A stretch of 64,000 nt of DNA from Cerrena zonata (taxonomy: Eukaryota; Basidiomycota; Agaricomycetes; Polyporales; Cerrenaceae), in the NCBI GenBank assembly GCA_038087015.1, contig JASBNA010000006.1, forward strand, positions 124,001-188,000, read 5' to 3'. The notes under the pieces are model-generated. The model worked only from the letters and a program-made list of their open reading frames with translations, did not search any database and was not told the DNA's origin. This document shows positions 1 through 10,851 of this stretch, in pieces. Position 1 is the first letter of the stretch, and every line of letters starts with the position of its first letter. Both the position numbers and the translations under genes were made by a program.

Positions 1-1091
1 CACCATCCACTCGCGAGTTACTTTTCATCCCAGAGGTTGCATCCTTGATTGGCGCACCGCAAAATCAATGTATCTCACAAGAGGATCTTTGCCAGCTAGA
101 AGGTGTGATCTACAAGTTCTCTCAGGAATGGAAGCAAGAACAATTGGCGTTGTACACTCGGATAATCTCTGCTAGCTTAATGCTCTCTCCAAATACTAAT
201 ATAACCTCTTTGGCGGCCTCGCATTACTCGAAGTGCCCGAGATGCTCTGCCGTTGTCTCTTTCCCCAATGCATTGGTCCACCGATGTAGATGCTTAGCTA
301 AACCCAACCGAGCAACTGACGTGTACGAGAACGTCATTGGGCGTTTGAAGGGACTAGACGCAATTTCGACACTCGAACATCTTACAGTTCTCGATGATCT
401 ACAGGTAATCATCGAAGCGTGTGGTGAGGACCCAACTACTGTAACAACATGTGCCATGGATGCCTTGGACGTACGACTGGAGTGTCGTGTGTGTCGCAAA
501 GATGGTTTTTGTGATGTATACAATTGGCGGAGAGCCGTAAGTACTTCTGTCCCGTCAAAATTGATATGTCATCTCACATACCTGCAGCTCCAGCATGCTC
601 AACGCCTGCATGACCCACAGTGGAATAGTTCAATACGCGCGGCATCGTGGTGCCAGGTTGATTCAACATACTTTCCGATCATCAAGAGGCTTGAATCAAA
701 GTGGCAGTCTGACCACTTAAGCTCTCACGAAGATGTCTGGGTTTGTACACATTGCCCTTCTAGTACCGAATACGATGACTGGAATAATCAGTGGCACGGT
801 TCAATACGCAATACTCGTGCTCGGATCATTCAGCATTTGACGAAAGAGTACGTTAATGAGTTATATTGAATGTTCTGCTGGTCATCTCACATATTCTACT
901 TCTACAGGCATAACATTGAGAATCCGGGTGATGGTGATCTCTATCAAAGTCCCTGGCGTGGTTCTAAGATCACACCCGGTTACGTGTCTTTAATCTTCAA
1001 GGGTACGAAGATTGGATGTAACCATGAATTTCAGTTGAGTGTTGGAGAGGCTGAAGTGGTTGATCCGCCTTATAACGCCAATGACTTGTGA
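1..1091 (+). CDS. Unrecognised protein with Cys-pair motifs, 5' partial
   Basis: The frame is open from the window edge (codons from base 3), so the start and any upstream exons are missing. Model: <3..847 joined to 908..1091; the donor GTACGT at 848 and acceptor ctacag at 907 rejoin the frame and remove the stop at 867-869. About 340 residues are visible. They contain cysteine pairs (CPRC, then HRCRC roughly 25 residues later, and CRVCRKDGFC further on) that could bind a metal, although no standard zinc finger is complete. The style (short helices, a late W-R-R-A stretch) resembles the variable C-terminal parts of agaricomycete F-box proteins, but no F-box is visible here. The downstream neighbour is on the opposite strand. 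Function unknown; the spliced 3' end is well supported. Confidence 0.55.
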
Positions 1092-1260
1092 AGGACATAG
1101 TCCCCACAGTAGGCCTATTGCCTTCTGTCCGTGATACTCTCGTTGGCCACTATAGGGAACATGTGTTTGTCATATTCCACGGTGTTCTACGTCCATTTCG
1201 TACATACGGTTGTAATATATACTTGTGAATTTGATAAATTATTCCTAGTCCTTTGTCTCT

Positions 1261-2628
1261 TTACTGAGAGAGCTGCAGGCGTATAAAGTCAATTTCAGGT
1301 TTAATACTCGCCAACAAATCTTGAGTAGTATGTTTCGGCTTCCACCCAATCGAGCGACTACGAGTGGCCTTGCAGCGAGCATTTGACCCTAAAAAGTTGC
1401 CAGTTTGCTATGAAGAAAGTTAGCCTTGTAAGATTTTCCGAATTATGATCCCATAAAATGCATGACATACCAGGGAGCCGAAGTACTTGATAAGTTCATC
1501 ATCGGTGAACTTCGTAGGCTCGGGGTCCGTGCTGACACCGAGTTCGACAAGATACTCGCCAATGACACGAGAGACGCTATACCAGCTATGTTCGCCATTC
1601 TCGCTAATGTAGTATCCTTCACGCCCGTGGCCAACGCTGTTCAAATCTCTTACAATGGCATCGTACAGCACAATGTACAAATCAGCGGCTGCGTGAATAA
1701 AAGGTTAGATAACATTGAAAAGCACTCGCAAATATCGCTCTCACTGTCATCGTTGGAGACATTCGGCCAGATCGCGACTCCCCTTCCGACGATTCCTACC
1801 TGCTTTCTCTCAAAAGCGACTTTTATCATTGCCGGAAGTGCAATTGATTTGGGATTTTGAATTCCAGCATCGACGAAAGGGTTACTGACGAGACCATAGA
1901 TGAGTCCAGGTAAGATAATGTACGATTTGATGTAACCTATATGGATAGAGTTAGCTGAGGCCAGACTGAAATCATGACCAGCCAGACTCACCATCTTTGT
2001 CTGCCGCCACTATTTCGAGATCGACGTTCCTATGGGGTGCAGTATCGGGAAGTGCCTCGATTTGATCGACATTTGTATCGTCGTATATGAGATCCCTTAC
2101 GCTATTCCCCCGCGCATCATCGACAAATTCACCCGTACCAGACTTTCCTCGTGGTTATTTCAAGTGATACAGATGATATGGACAAGACCTACTGTGTGGA
2201 TGAAGATAGGCGTATCGTCCACTTTAGCGTGTCTCTTCTTTGCACCACGAAGCATTGCACGAATGGCCTCAATGTTGTCCGCGTCAGCCTAATCTCATAG
2301 CATTGGTTAAGAATTAACAAGATTTGGGGCAAGTATACGAACAGTGCTGAAGATCACATGCGCTTGAGAGGTTAGCTCTTCAAGCAAGGCATAGTCGCTA
2401 AGAGACCCTGTAATGGCTTTGACACCAAACGATTCAAGCTTCTCGGCCTTTTCAGGAGAGCGAACCAAGGCAGTTATATCGAAAGTTTTCGCACTAGGAT
2501 GCTCCAAGAGACGATGAAGAACAGAGCCTCCGATGTAGCCTATACCGAATTTGTTGTGAGTAGGGACTTTACATAGCAATGATGCTCTTACCTGTAGCAC
2601 CAGTGAAGAAAATGGATGTACGTGACAT
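1261..2628 (-). CDS. NmrA-like NAD(P)-binding (SDR-type) protein, copy 1, intact
   Basis: Seven exons: 2628-2592, 2539-2343, 2288-2193, 2142-1992, 1936-1745, 1688-1471, 1407-1261; 1,038 nt, 345 aa. The N-terminus carries a Rossmann glycine motif (TGATG followed by YIGGSVL, split by intron 1), then a helix with ALVRS as in NmrA/atypical SDR proteins, which bind NAD(P)H and act as reductases or redox sensors. The C-terminal part has a conserved GREGYY...GEHSWY segment and ends with a basic RSRSIGWKPKH motif and a helix. Exon sizes match copies 2 (5.3-6.7 kb) and 3 (61.1-62.5 kb) almost exactly. The intron 2 donor is the weak GTTCGT, shared with copy 2. It is divergent from the F-box gene that starts at 3167. 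The substrate cannot be deduced. Confidence 0.85.
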
Positions 2629-3166
2629 TATGCAGTTACAATAGTGCATGGGACTCAGAGTGTACTAGGCAGTAGGACAGGTACCTCTTATATGTACTTT
2701 GAAGATACCCCATATTGATAGTACCTTGGCGAGAGTGCGCCAGTGTTGCGCAACGAGTTATGAGTTAGGATTACAAAGACATCGTGTTGGAAACGAGTAT
2801 TAGTAACAACCGGTAAGAGCCTGGTGAGAGTAGTCTCCGACTCTTCGTTGCTGACTATATACTTTTTGGATGACAATTGACTAAAATCCCGGTATATAGA
2901 GTGAGAGTTGGCGTAGTCAGCACTGATCGATCGATCACTTAGGAGAGGCTACATACTTCACTTTGAGCGCTGAGCGCTGAGCCTTTACTTACTACATATA
3001 CGGTGGCAATTCTTTCCGGGCTTGCATTTAACGGAATCATTCCACTTGCTGCTTCTTTCTCTGTACAATCGCGACTGCTGACACCTTCAAGGACTCGGAC
3101 TGGGCGGTTATACATCAAGTTCAGCAGTTTCTTGCCAAATTACTTGTTCTCTTTCACCTCAATAGC
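2629..3166. promoter_or_regulatory. Divergent promoter region between NmrA-like copy 1 and F-box copy A
   Basis: This 538-bp spacer must hold both promoters. A TATA-like TATAAG lies on the minus strand about 60 bp before the NmrA-type ATG. A palindromic run of GATC repeats is at 2925-2936 and a TATATA-like string at 2892-2896 on the F-box side. No ORF of note. Confidence 0.5.
2688..2693 (-). promoter_or_regulatory. TATA-like box of NmrA-like copy 1
   Basis: TATAAG on the minus strand, 60-65 bp upstream of the ATG at 2628. Copies 2 and 3 have a TATAAA at nearly the same distance, which supports a conserved core promoter. Confidence 0.45.
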
Positions 3167-5223
3167 ATGGACTCTGAGGATGAACGCGAATGCAAGCTGA
3201 CTCAAGGAACACTTGCTTCGCGCTTATGCGACCGAGATTTCCTGGAACTGCGTTTCTTTGAAAGGAACGAAGTAAAAGCAGCCAATGGCTTACACAGCGA
3301 CGACGCCACTTGTCACAAGATAGCCCGTTATCGGCCTGTTACGGTTCCTTGCAAGTTTAGAGGGGTTTCACACTGTAAGTATGCACTATGCAATATAGCT
3401 CACGAAATCCTGTAAAATATGATACGTATGGTCTTAGGGAGCTTTGGATCTTTCTGGTCGCCACAAAGCACGATGTCTATCATTGCATAAGCGGCTGCGC
3501 AGACTTATGAGCGACATAACGTCTGTCGCTAATCCTAACGATTCAACTATGTCTATGGAAGAAAGGGATAAGGGAATCCAGCAGGTTTTGACAACATGGA
3601 ATCTTGCAGGGGCGATGTCAAGTGTCGAACTACTTCGACTTTTGGGTGCGATTAATACAGAAACTCGCCAGTTTCTTGATGTCTGATTTCTTCTCCAGCT
3701 GTCGCGTTCAAACGTGCTACGTCACAACGTCCCAAATTACAGTCCCTTGTTCTCCTCGATCTTCCGCCTGAGATCTTGCACCTTATTCTGGATAACGAGG
3801 ATGAAACGGTCGCTCGGCTCTTTGGTGCCACTTGTCGCTATCTACGTAATATATCACAATCGTATATCTTCAGAGTAAGTTTCTGTAGTCGAAATCTTGA
3901 TCTGCATGAGACTGAATATTGCCAAGAATCGGAATCTTACGGTTCACAGGGAGTTCATTGATTGGACACATGCTCAAACTTTAGGCAATGAGGAGACTAT
4001 TCCGTATTTTAATAATACCCTAGAACGAGCGCGGAATATCGTACTACAGCGCGCAGATATGATTCAAAACCGACCAGACATTCAGAAATCTGTTCTTCAC
4101 CTTACGGTTCACCAAAATTGGAATCTCTTCTGCATGGGACACACTAGTTTTTCTGCGACATTCTTCACTCCTATATACAAGGCCGTGTGTGAAACTCTCC
4201 CCCTCCTCACTTCACTTCGAGTACTCAAGATGAAGAATTGGGTTATCACCATAGACCTCCTCCATCAACTTCGGTTTCTCACTTGCCTACATACGCTGGA
4301 GATCAAGTACTGCTCCTCGAACCTCAGTCTCCCTATACAAGCTCCGCAACTTGCATCAGTTCTAAATGTATACTTCAGCTTCTTCTTTCGAGTCGATATG
4401 TCGTCATGGATCATCATCTCCATTTGTCCCTCTATTCAAAACCTTTCAATGGTGGCCTCGGACGAAGAAAATGCATTGCCAGAAATATCTTTACCCCCGC
4501 CTGATATAGAGGCTACAGTGAATCCATTTAGGACATTGCGCAAGCTCGTAGTAACATACAGAGATCTCGACGAGGTGCAGACTTTAACTTCGTCTATGCG
4601 GGCTGCTCGACTCCAGTCGTCTAGTGGACAGATACCCTTGACACACCTCAAGATTGGCATTGAAGATGGTATCTATAGTGGAGCTATGTTCGACCTCATT
4701 GACACGTTGAGTGGTTCGTCACTAGAATGTCTTGTATTGACTGGTGTCATAAATACGGAACCTGATCTCCTCGACCGAATCGCTCGAGCACTCCCCAACC
4801 TCCTAGAGCTTACTCTCATTGGTTATACAGCCGTCGAGATGGGTTCTACCGAATGGACACAAAACGTCTTGGATTACGCTCCATACTTCTCGTTATTCAG
4901 AAGACTACGCCTATTTCGCATGGAATAACACTCACCCGGGTGCTAGCTATTCGCCTTGTTCAATACTTTCCTTCGAACGAGAGGATTTTACTTTATGGCA
5001 TCGGGATCCAGATTGGGATGATCTTTTTGACGAGGGAAAATTTATCGCCCAACGTTTCTGGTCTCAGTGCCCTTCTTTGGAGTATATAGTGATGGTAGAC
5101 GGTTATCCTGATGACATTTACCATCGCTTGGAAGTTGATGGCAAAGTGTTTTTCGAATACACAAATGACTTCAGCTACATGGATCGACACAATCCATCTA
5201 CGAGTTGGGACTGTCCAAGTTGA
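3167..5223 (+). pseudogene. F-box/LRR-type protein, copy A, with two +1 frameshifts
   Basis: Exons 3167-3374, 3438-3645, 3699-3874, 3927-5223. The model sums to 1,889 nt, two bases over a multiple of three; without the extra bases it would encode about 628 aa. It begins with MDSEDER like copies B and C. The F-box core LPPEILHLIL is in exon 3, and exon 4 carries leucine-rich repeats of the SELECLVL/LPNLLEL type. F-box proteins recruit substrates to SCF ubiquitin ligases through Skp1; the LRR part would bind the substrate. Frame breaks: an extra C at 3335/3336, just before the segment equivalent to YRLLRLLETM in copy C, and an extra C at 4910/4911, after which the homologous C-terminus (FWSQCPSLEYI) continues in another frame. 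All splice sites look intact, so this is either a very young pseudogene or a sequence error. Confidence 0.8.
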
Positions 5224-5307
5224 TGGCATTTCATCTTTACAGGGTGTATTTTTTTCTGTAATGTTACATATGATACTATTACATTTGTCATCCGGATGGT
5301 ACACATT

Positions 5308-6715
5308 TTACGAAGAGAGCTGTTTGTAGATAAGCTCGACTTCAGGTTTGATACTAGCCAACATATCCTGGGTAGTATGCTTCGGCTTCCAGCCAATCGA
5401 GCGACCTCGGTTGGCCCTTGCAACGAGAGTTGGATCCAGAATAGTTTCCTGCCCACTATAACATACGAAATTAGATACTCCGACGTACTTGGAGAAAAAT
5501 AGGTGACGCACCAGAGAGCCGAAAATACTTGATAAGTTCATCATCGGTGAGGCTGGTAGGCTCAGGGTCTGTGCTGATGCCCAAGTCTACAAAAGCTTCA
5601 CCAATGGCGCGAGAAATGCTGTACCAAGTGTGTTCGCCGTTCTCGCCGAAGTAATAGCCTTCTCGGCCATGTCCGACTTTATCGGGGTTTGCAACGATTG
5701 CGTCGTACAACACGATGTAGAGGTCCGCAACTACAACCAAGAAATAAGGTACACGGTAATATAGGAAAGAATGTCGAAAGTACAAACCATCATCGTTCGA
5801 GACATCGGGCCAGAGTGCAACTCCCTTTCCGACCATGCCTGCTTGTTTTCTTCCCAGCGAAGCTTTGATAAGCATGGGGATCTGGATGGACTGAGGGTTT
5901 TGAATCCCTGCTTCGACGAGAGGGTTGCTGACAATACCGTAGATAGTACTAGGTAAGATGATGTATGTCTTAACGTAACCTAAAAACGTATGTTCGACGC
6001 TGCCCGTATAATATATCTTAATGAAATGGATTATGACACACCAACTTTGTCTGCAGCGACAATCTCGAGGTCGACATTCCTGTGGAATGCAGTGTCTGGG
6101 AGGGATTCAATCTGATCCGGGTTCAAGTCGTCGTAAATAACGTCTGTGGTTTTATTTCCACGTGCGTCGTCGGTAAGTTCACCTGTGCCCGACTTCATAA
6201 TACCTCGGTGAGTTTAAATGTAAGAAATAGGGGATTATTTGAAATCGTACCGTGTGGATATAGATGGGTAGATCGCCGACTGTAGCATGTCTCTTCCTTG
6301 TTCCATGGAGGATTGCCCGGATCGCTTCGAGATTATCTGCATCGGCCTAAGGAAACATATGTTAGAAATGTACCATTCCACACAGCTGTCGAACGGTGGT
6401 GCACGAACAGTGTCGAAAATCACATGTGCCTGCGAAGTAAGTTCCTCAACCAGATCATAGTCATCTAGAGATCCAACGATGGCTTTGACACCGAAAGACT
6501 CCAGCTTTTTGGCTTTTTCAGATGAACGAACTAAGGCCGTTATGTCGAAGGTCTTTGCACTTGGATGTTGCAATAAACGATGGAGGACAGAGCCTCCAAT
6601 GTAACCTGCAATTAACGTTAATATATATTCTAGTAGTGTAATTTTGACAAGCCCTGGATGTGATGTTCTTACCTGTGACACCAGTAATGAAAATGGATGT
6701 GTGGGATTCGGACAT
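5308..6715 (-). pseudogene. NmrA-like NAD(P)-binding protein, copy 2, with two C-terminal +1 frameshifts
   Basis: Exons 6715-6673, 6605-6409, 6346-6251, 6192-6042, 5979-5788, 5730-5512, 5455-5308. The first five exons have exactly the same lengths as in copy 3. The Rossmann part (TGVTG/YIGGSVL) and the middle are intact. Exon 6 is 219 nt against 218 in copies 1 and 3, because of an extra base in a four-T run (plus-strand AAAA at 5522-5525). Exon 7 is 148 nt against 147, because of an extra base at 5415-5417. The final 60-70 residues, including the RSIGWKPKH motif, therefore fall out of frame. A cryptic acceptor 7 nt into exon 7 would repair the first shift but not the second. The 3' end is only 84 bp from F-box copy A, convergent. 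It may be expressed with an altered C-terminus. Confidence 0.8.
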
Positions 6716-7500
6716 TGTGATAGGGCGTAGAACTTCTTAAACGTGGGGATAATTTGCGTCCTGTATATTCCGAAGTCTCTTTTATACTCTCCTGGAGTCT
6801 GTTTTCGATACCGATCCATTACATTCATCCGCCAGTCATATGGTCATCGAATCCTTTTCCCACTAGATGTGCGTCATAGTTGCATAACTTTTGGATTATA
6901 AAGCATGGTTACAAAGACACTTCAAGTCCATTACAGAGACTCGGGAGACGCCGCTGCAACATGGCCGTATAAGTAGTTTGAATGTCTCGAGTGAATAGCA
7001 AGGAGGATATAAACCCATTAGAGAGGAAGTCGAAGATGAGCAGTGCATGCGTGAGTAGTAGACAACCAATGACAGTGACGTCAAGTTAGGTTCCTGGTTC
7101 AACCAGTATGCAAAGACAAGTACTTAATGTCTGCAATTTGATTTCTTCACCCAGAAATAATACACCACACAGAAAAATTCTCTGCACATTCGACTACTCG
7201 CCTCTCAAAAAGGTCGAATGTGTGCAGATATATCGATGTTATGAAGGAAGGACCTGGATGTCGGTTGCAGTGGGGAGTAGATGGTGTGACGCTAAGGTTA
7301 GGAGTTGGGGCACATGATTGGCCTTTGCCGACGCGTCTGGATAATTTATGCGTATTTGTGCCAAGTTGGAAACGCGTTTCCGAGTCGGTCGTGCCTGCAA
7401 TTCCCGTTCATCTTGCAACCATCTCCACCATTATTCCACTCCTATCTCCTGTCGTCGTCTCAGACATTCACCACGACCACGACTTGCACGACCTCCCAAA
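6716..7500. promoter_or_regulatory. Divergent promoter region, NmrA-like copy 2 and GBD/FH3 gene
   Basis: A 785-bp spacer without a convincing ORF. It holds the minus-strand TATA box at 6781-6786. The C-rich leader just before ATG 7501 stays open in frame from 7348, so a longer N-terminus for the GBD gene cannot be fully excluded. Confidence 0.45.
6781..6786 (-). promoter_or_regulatory. TATA box of NmrA-like copy 2
   Basis: TATAAAA on the minus strand about 66 bp before the ATG at 6715, the same spacing as in copies 1 and 3. Confidence 0.5.
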
Positions 7501-9697
7501 ATGTTCAAGAGCATTCTTCCTCTCAGGAGGATACACTCCTCAGAGTTTGACATGGTCACAGACACTGACCCTGCTGCCAACAATAAAGAAAACTATCCTG
7601 CTCTGTCGACTGTAACCAACACCGGGAAATCAGCCGGCACAGAGAAACGGAACAAGAAGGCAAAGGTTAAACACAACTCAAAGGACGAGGAAATGTCATC
7701 TCCAGACACCGAGCAGGCATTCACACAATTACTCGTAAGTGCAGCCTATCGCCTCTCACTTGACTTCCGCTGAATGCGGATGTCGCGTAGGATGAGCTCC
7801 AAATTCCGCCAACAATTAGACCCAAGCTGGCCACCATGGAACCCTCCGTAAAGGCGGCCATGCTGAAGTCCTCACACACTCTTGCCCTCAAGAAACCCAA
7901 CTCCCCTCCACGAGGTTTCCGTAAATCGCATAGCAGTGATTCACTCTCTTCACCACGGGCGCGACCTGTCGAGGACGACTACGACGTGTTTCACAGCCCA
8001 ACTCTCGGTGGCATTCCACCGTTGCAACTGGCTGGAACATCTACGTCAAGGCCGTTCTCGACCGCCGGCCACGCTCGAGGTGTATCGTTGAATTTGAGGA
8101 AGAACGCATTCGCGAGCCAATCTGCCGTCTCGTTGGCCTTGTCAACAAAGGATTCTGGAAAAGACAAGAAAGATAAAACTGCTGCTCAGGCCTCAAGATG
8201 GTGTACCATCTTGAACAGCACTTCGACGACCCAATTAGATGTCGAGACCGTCAAGAAGCTTCGATTATTGTTGCGAAATGAGTCTGCAAGGTTAGTGAAC
8301 GCGGTTTTGCATATGTTGAAGTTTGTTGAAATTGTACGTAATGCAGCTGGACGTTGGAATTCGTCAATGCGGGCGGATATTCGGCGCTCCTGACGCGACT
8401 GAACGAAATCTTGGAGGTAGAATGGCGGTCAGTTATATTTTCATATCACTTCAACAATGCAATGCTGAACCTCATTCAAGGGAGGAGCAACACGACGACC
8501 AAATCCTACATGAACTTCTGCGTTGTTTCAAAGCCCTCACTACCTCCTCTGTTGGCTGCAGTGCTCTTCGAAGCTGTGCACCTACACCATACACCCAACT
8601 CATCTCTCTCCTTTACTCTGACAAGAAACCTGGCGAAGTCGGAACGCGTCAACTGATCGTTGAACTTGTCATTGCCCTGTTCGACTTGTACCCACCTTCC
8701 GCACTCCCCTCTCGTGGTAGCCCTAATACAGGCTACCCCTCACACTCCCGTTCGCAATCCGTTCCTTGGGGTCCCAACTCCGGCATTCCCGCAGCCAGCA
8801 ACGTTATCACTCTCCCTACTGGCCATAGCAATGTTTTCTCGTTCATCCGGTCGCTACTTCTGACACAGGCACCACCTCCTGCGGAAGATCCCAGGACGCC
8901 CGTCTCACCTCATCAATTTATTGAGGAGTTACACATTCCCAGGATCTACAAAACCTATTTGCAGGAGTTGAGTGATCTATGCAGGGACTACTTCTGGGTG
9001 TTCTGTCATCCGAATAATACTATCTGGGATTTGGGTGAGACCGATGAAGGGAAGGTTGAGAGACCTAGGGCTCCCGGAGGAATGACGGGTGGCGTAGAGT
9101 TTGAGGCGATGTCGTACATGGTAGGCGCAATGTCTGTCAAGGGTCTCATAGAAGATTGACACTGATACATTTCTTTCTAGACAACTCAGTTTAGGTTGTT
9201 GAACGCGATCGCCAAGTGCACACAAGATTTGAACTTGCCTAAGGAGCACGAACTTTCTCCACACCGATTCCACTCGGATCTCTTCCTGTCAGGTATTGAC
9301 AGAATCCTCATTGTAAGTCCACATCCCCTTTCGTTCTTGTTACTTTCATTCTCATCAACCTTCCACCTTATCTCCCTCCTGTCGTCTATAGATCGCCCGC
9401 AAAGCATCAACCACCTACTACCCAACCCTCCACCTCGAAATCGCACGTTACATGACCTTCGCCAGCCGGGCAGGATACGAGCTGCCTTGGGCCATTTCAC
9501 GATTTATCGGTCCTCCACCAAGTGCTATGCGTAAACCTGGTTCTGGTAGTCGAAGTGGACGCACCACTGCGAATACTTCCTATGCATCTGTCCCGCCTTC
9601 ACCAACGAAGAGGCACGCTGTGGTTGGTGAACCGATACTACCTCAACCGAGGAAGGTCACTCCGATGTTTGGTGGCTTGAGCCCTACTGTTTCGTAG
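7501..9697 (+). CDS. Formin-type GTPase-binding (GBD/FH3) domain protein
   Basis: Six exons: 7501-7734, 7791-8290, 8347-8427, 8481-9120, 9181-9312, 9392-9697; 1,893 nt, 630 aa. The first ~200 residues are polar and low-complexity (KSHSSDSLSS and similar). From about residue 230 an all-helical armadillo-like region follows (VETVKKLRLLLRNES, FVNAGGYSALLTRLNEIL, ELLRCFKALT), the signature of the Drf_GBD/FH3 N-terminal half of diaphanous-type formins, which binds active Rho GTPases. There is no proline-rich FH1 and no FH2 actin-binding domain: the protein ends in a Ser/Gly/Pro-rich tail (GSGSRSGRT). It is therefore a stand-alone GBD/FH3 protein rather than a truncated formin gene, because the 3' end is clean. 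A role as a Rho-dependent polarity scaffold is inference. The frame is intact throughout. Confidence 0.8.
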
Positions 9698-10851
9698 AGA
9701 CAAATGCCTAGACGAAGATAAAGATATCACGCAAAGCCTATGAAATTGACGAAAAAAATGATGAAATGGATGGATGTAATTTGACGACGCGACACGGCGA
9801 ACCCGCCTTCCGCCGGGATCGGTTTGGTAGGTTGGTGTCGGTCGTTGTGAATTTATGACAGTATACGTTATTATAGTATACGTACAGGTTTCCTCTTTTG
9901 CTTTCACTTGTTCGGTTTTTCCTCTCTTGCTTTCAACTCGTTCTCATTCTTTCCAAACCACCCCTCTTAACGCGATTTTCTTAACCCTTATGACACTAAC
10001 TGCGACACCCATACTCAACAACTCAAGTTTATTCCATGTGCATATATGTTACTGCTCCTTTTCCATCCCCCCTCACCATCTTGACGATATATGACGATAT
10101 TTCGTTCGCTTCTCTCTCTTGCTTACGAAGTGTACTGATACATGACCTTCGGGTATCTTATAAAACCCTTATATATGTTTCAATTCGTGCTTGTTGTATG
10201 CCCCGTTTCCTCTCTTCCTACCCTTACTTTGTGCTCTTTTCCGTCGTGTCTCCCTTCACGGGGCTTGTCCATGGTAACCAGTAACCTGCATATCTAATAT
10301 ATATACATCTTAGAAATTGAGCTAGGTCCCGGCTTGTGCTTCATACACTTCAACCCATTCGGGTCCGCCCCGAACTATTGTGTCTGCCTCTGATTACTCC
10401 AGCTTATGTTTCCCCCGCTCCATTGAGGCAGACGGAGAGCGACGGTCGTTATACAGATAGTCGGCCGCCACTTTAGATCTCGGCTATAATAGGCAACGAA
10501 TTCGAAGATGAGTCTATGTCCCATGACATACATCCCAGGTCTAACCTTTCCACCCAATCCTGTGATTATAACCGGTAGTCTCTATCATATTATCTTCCGA
10601 ATTCCTCCCCAAGCCTTTTTGACCAATGTACAGTCAGGAGTCTTTACCCAAAACACGAACAATTCGATCAAACGTAGATGTCAGCTGGGCTTCCTGATGC
10701 GCCATAGACCCTTTCAATTCATCTTTAAATGAAAGCTGTCTCCCACAGGCCACTGTTGCCCTGCTTTGTTCGGATTGAACCCCTAACGCGTTCTTCTCCC
10801 CAACCTTACCCCACACTATTCTGCAAAGCTTTACTAGTAACACTGTGAGCC
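9698..10851. other. Intergenic spacer upstream of the GMC gene
   Basis: 1.15 kb that includes the 3' flank of the GBD gene and the 5' flank of the GMC gene. It is pyrimidine-rich on the plus strand between 9890 and 10290. I see no splice-consistent coding sequence. Confidence 0.5.

Noticed and set aside
9121..9159. Read-through end of the GBD/FH3 exon at 9159
   Set aside because: Splicing at GTAGGC (9121) to the acceptor at 9180 extends a conserved helical domain and gives a model of exactly 631 codons.
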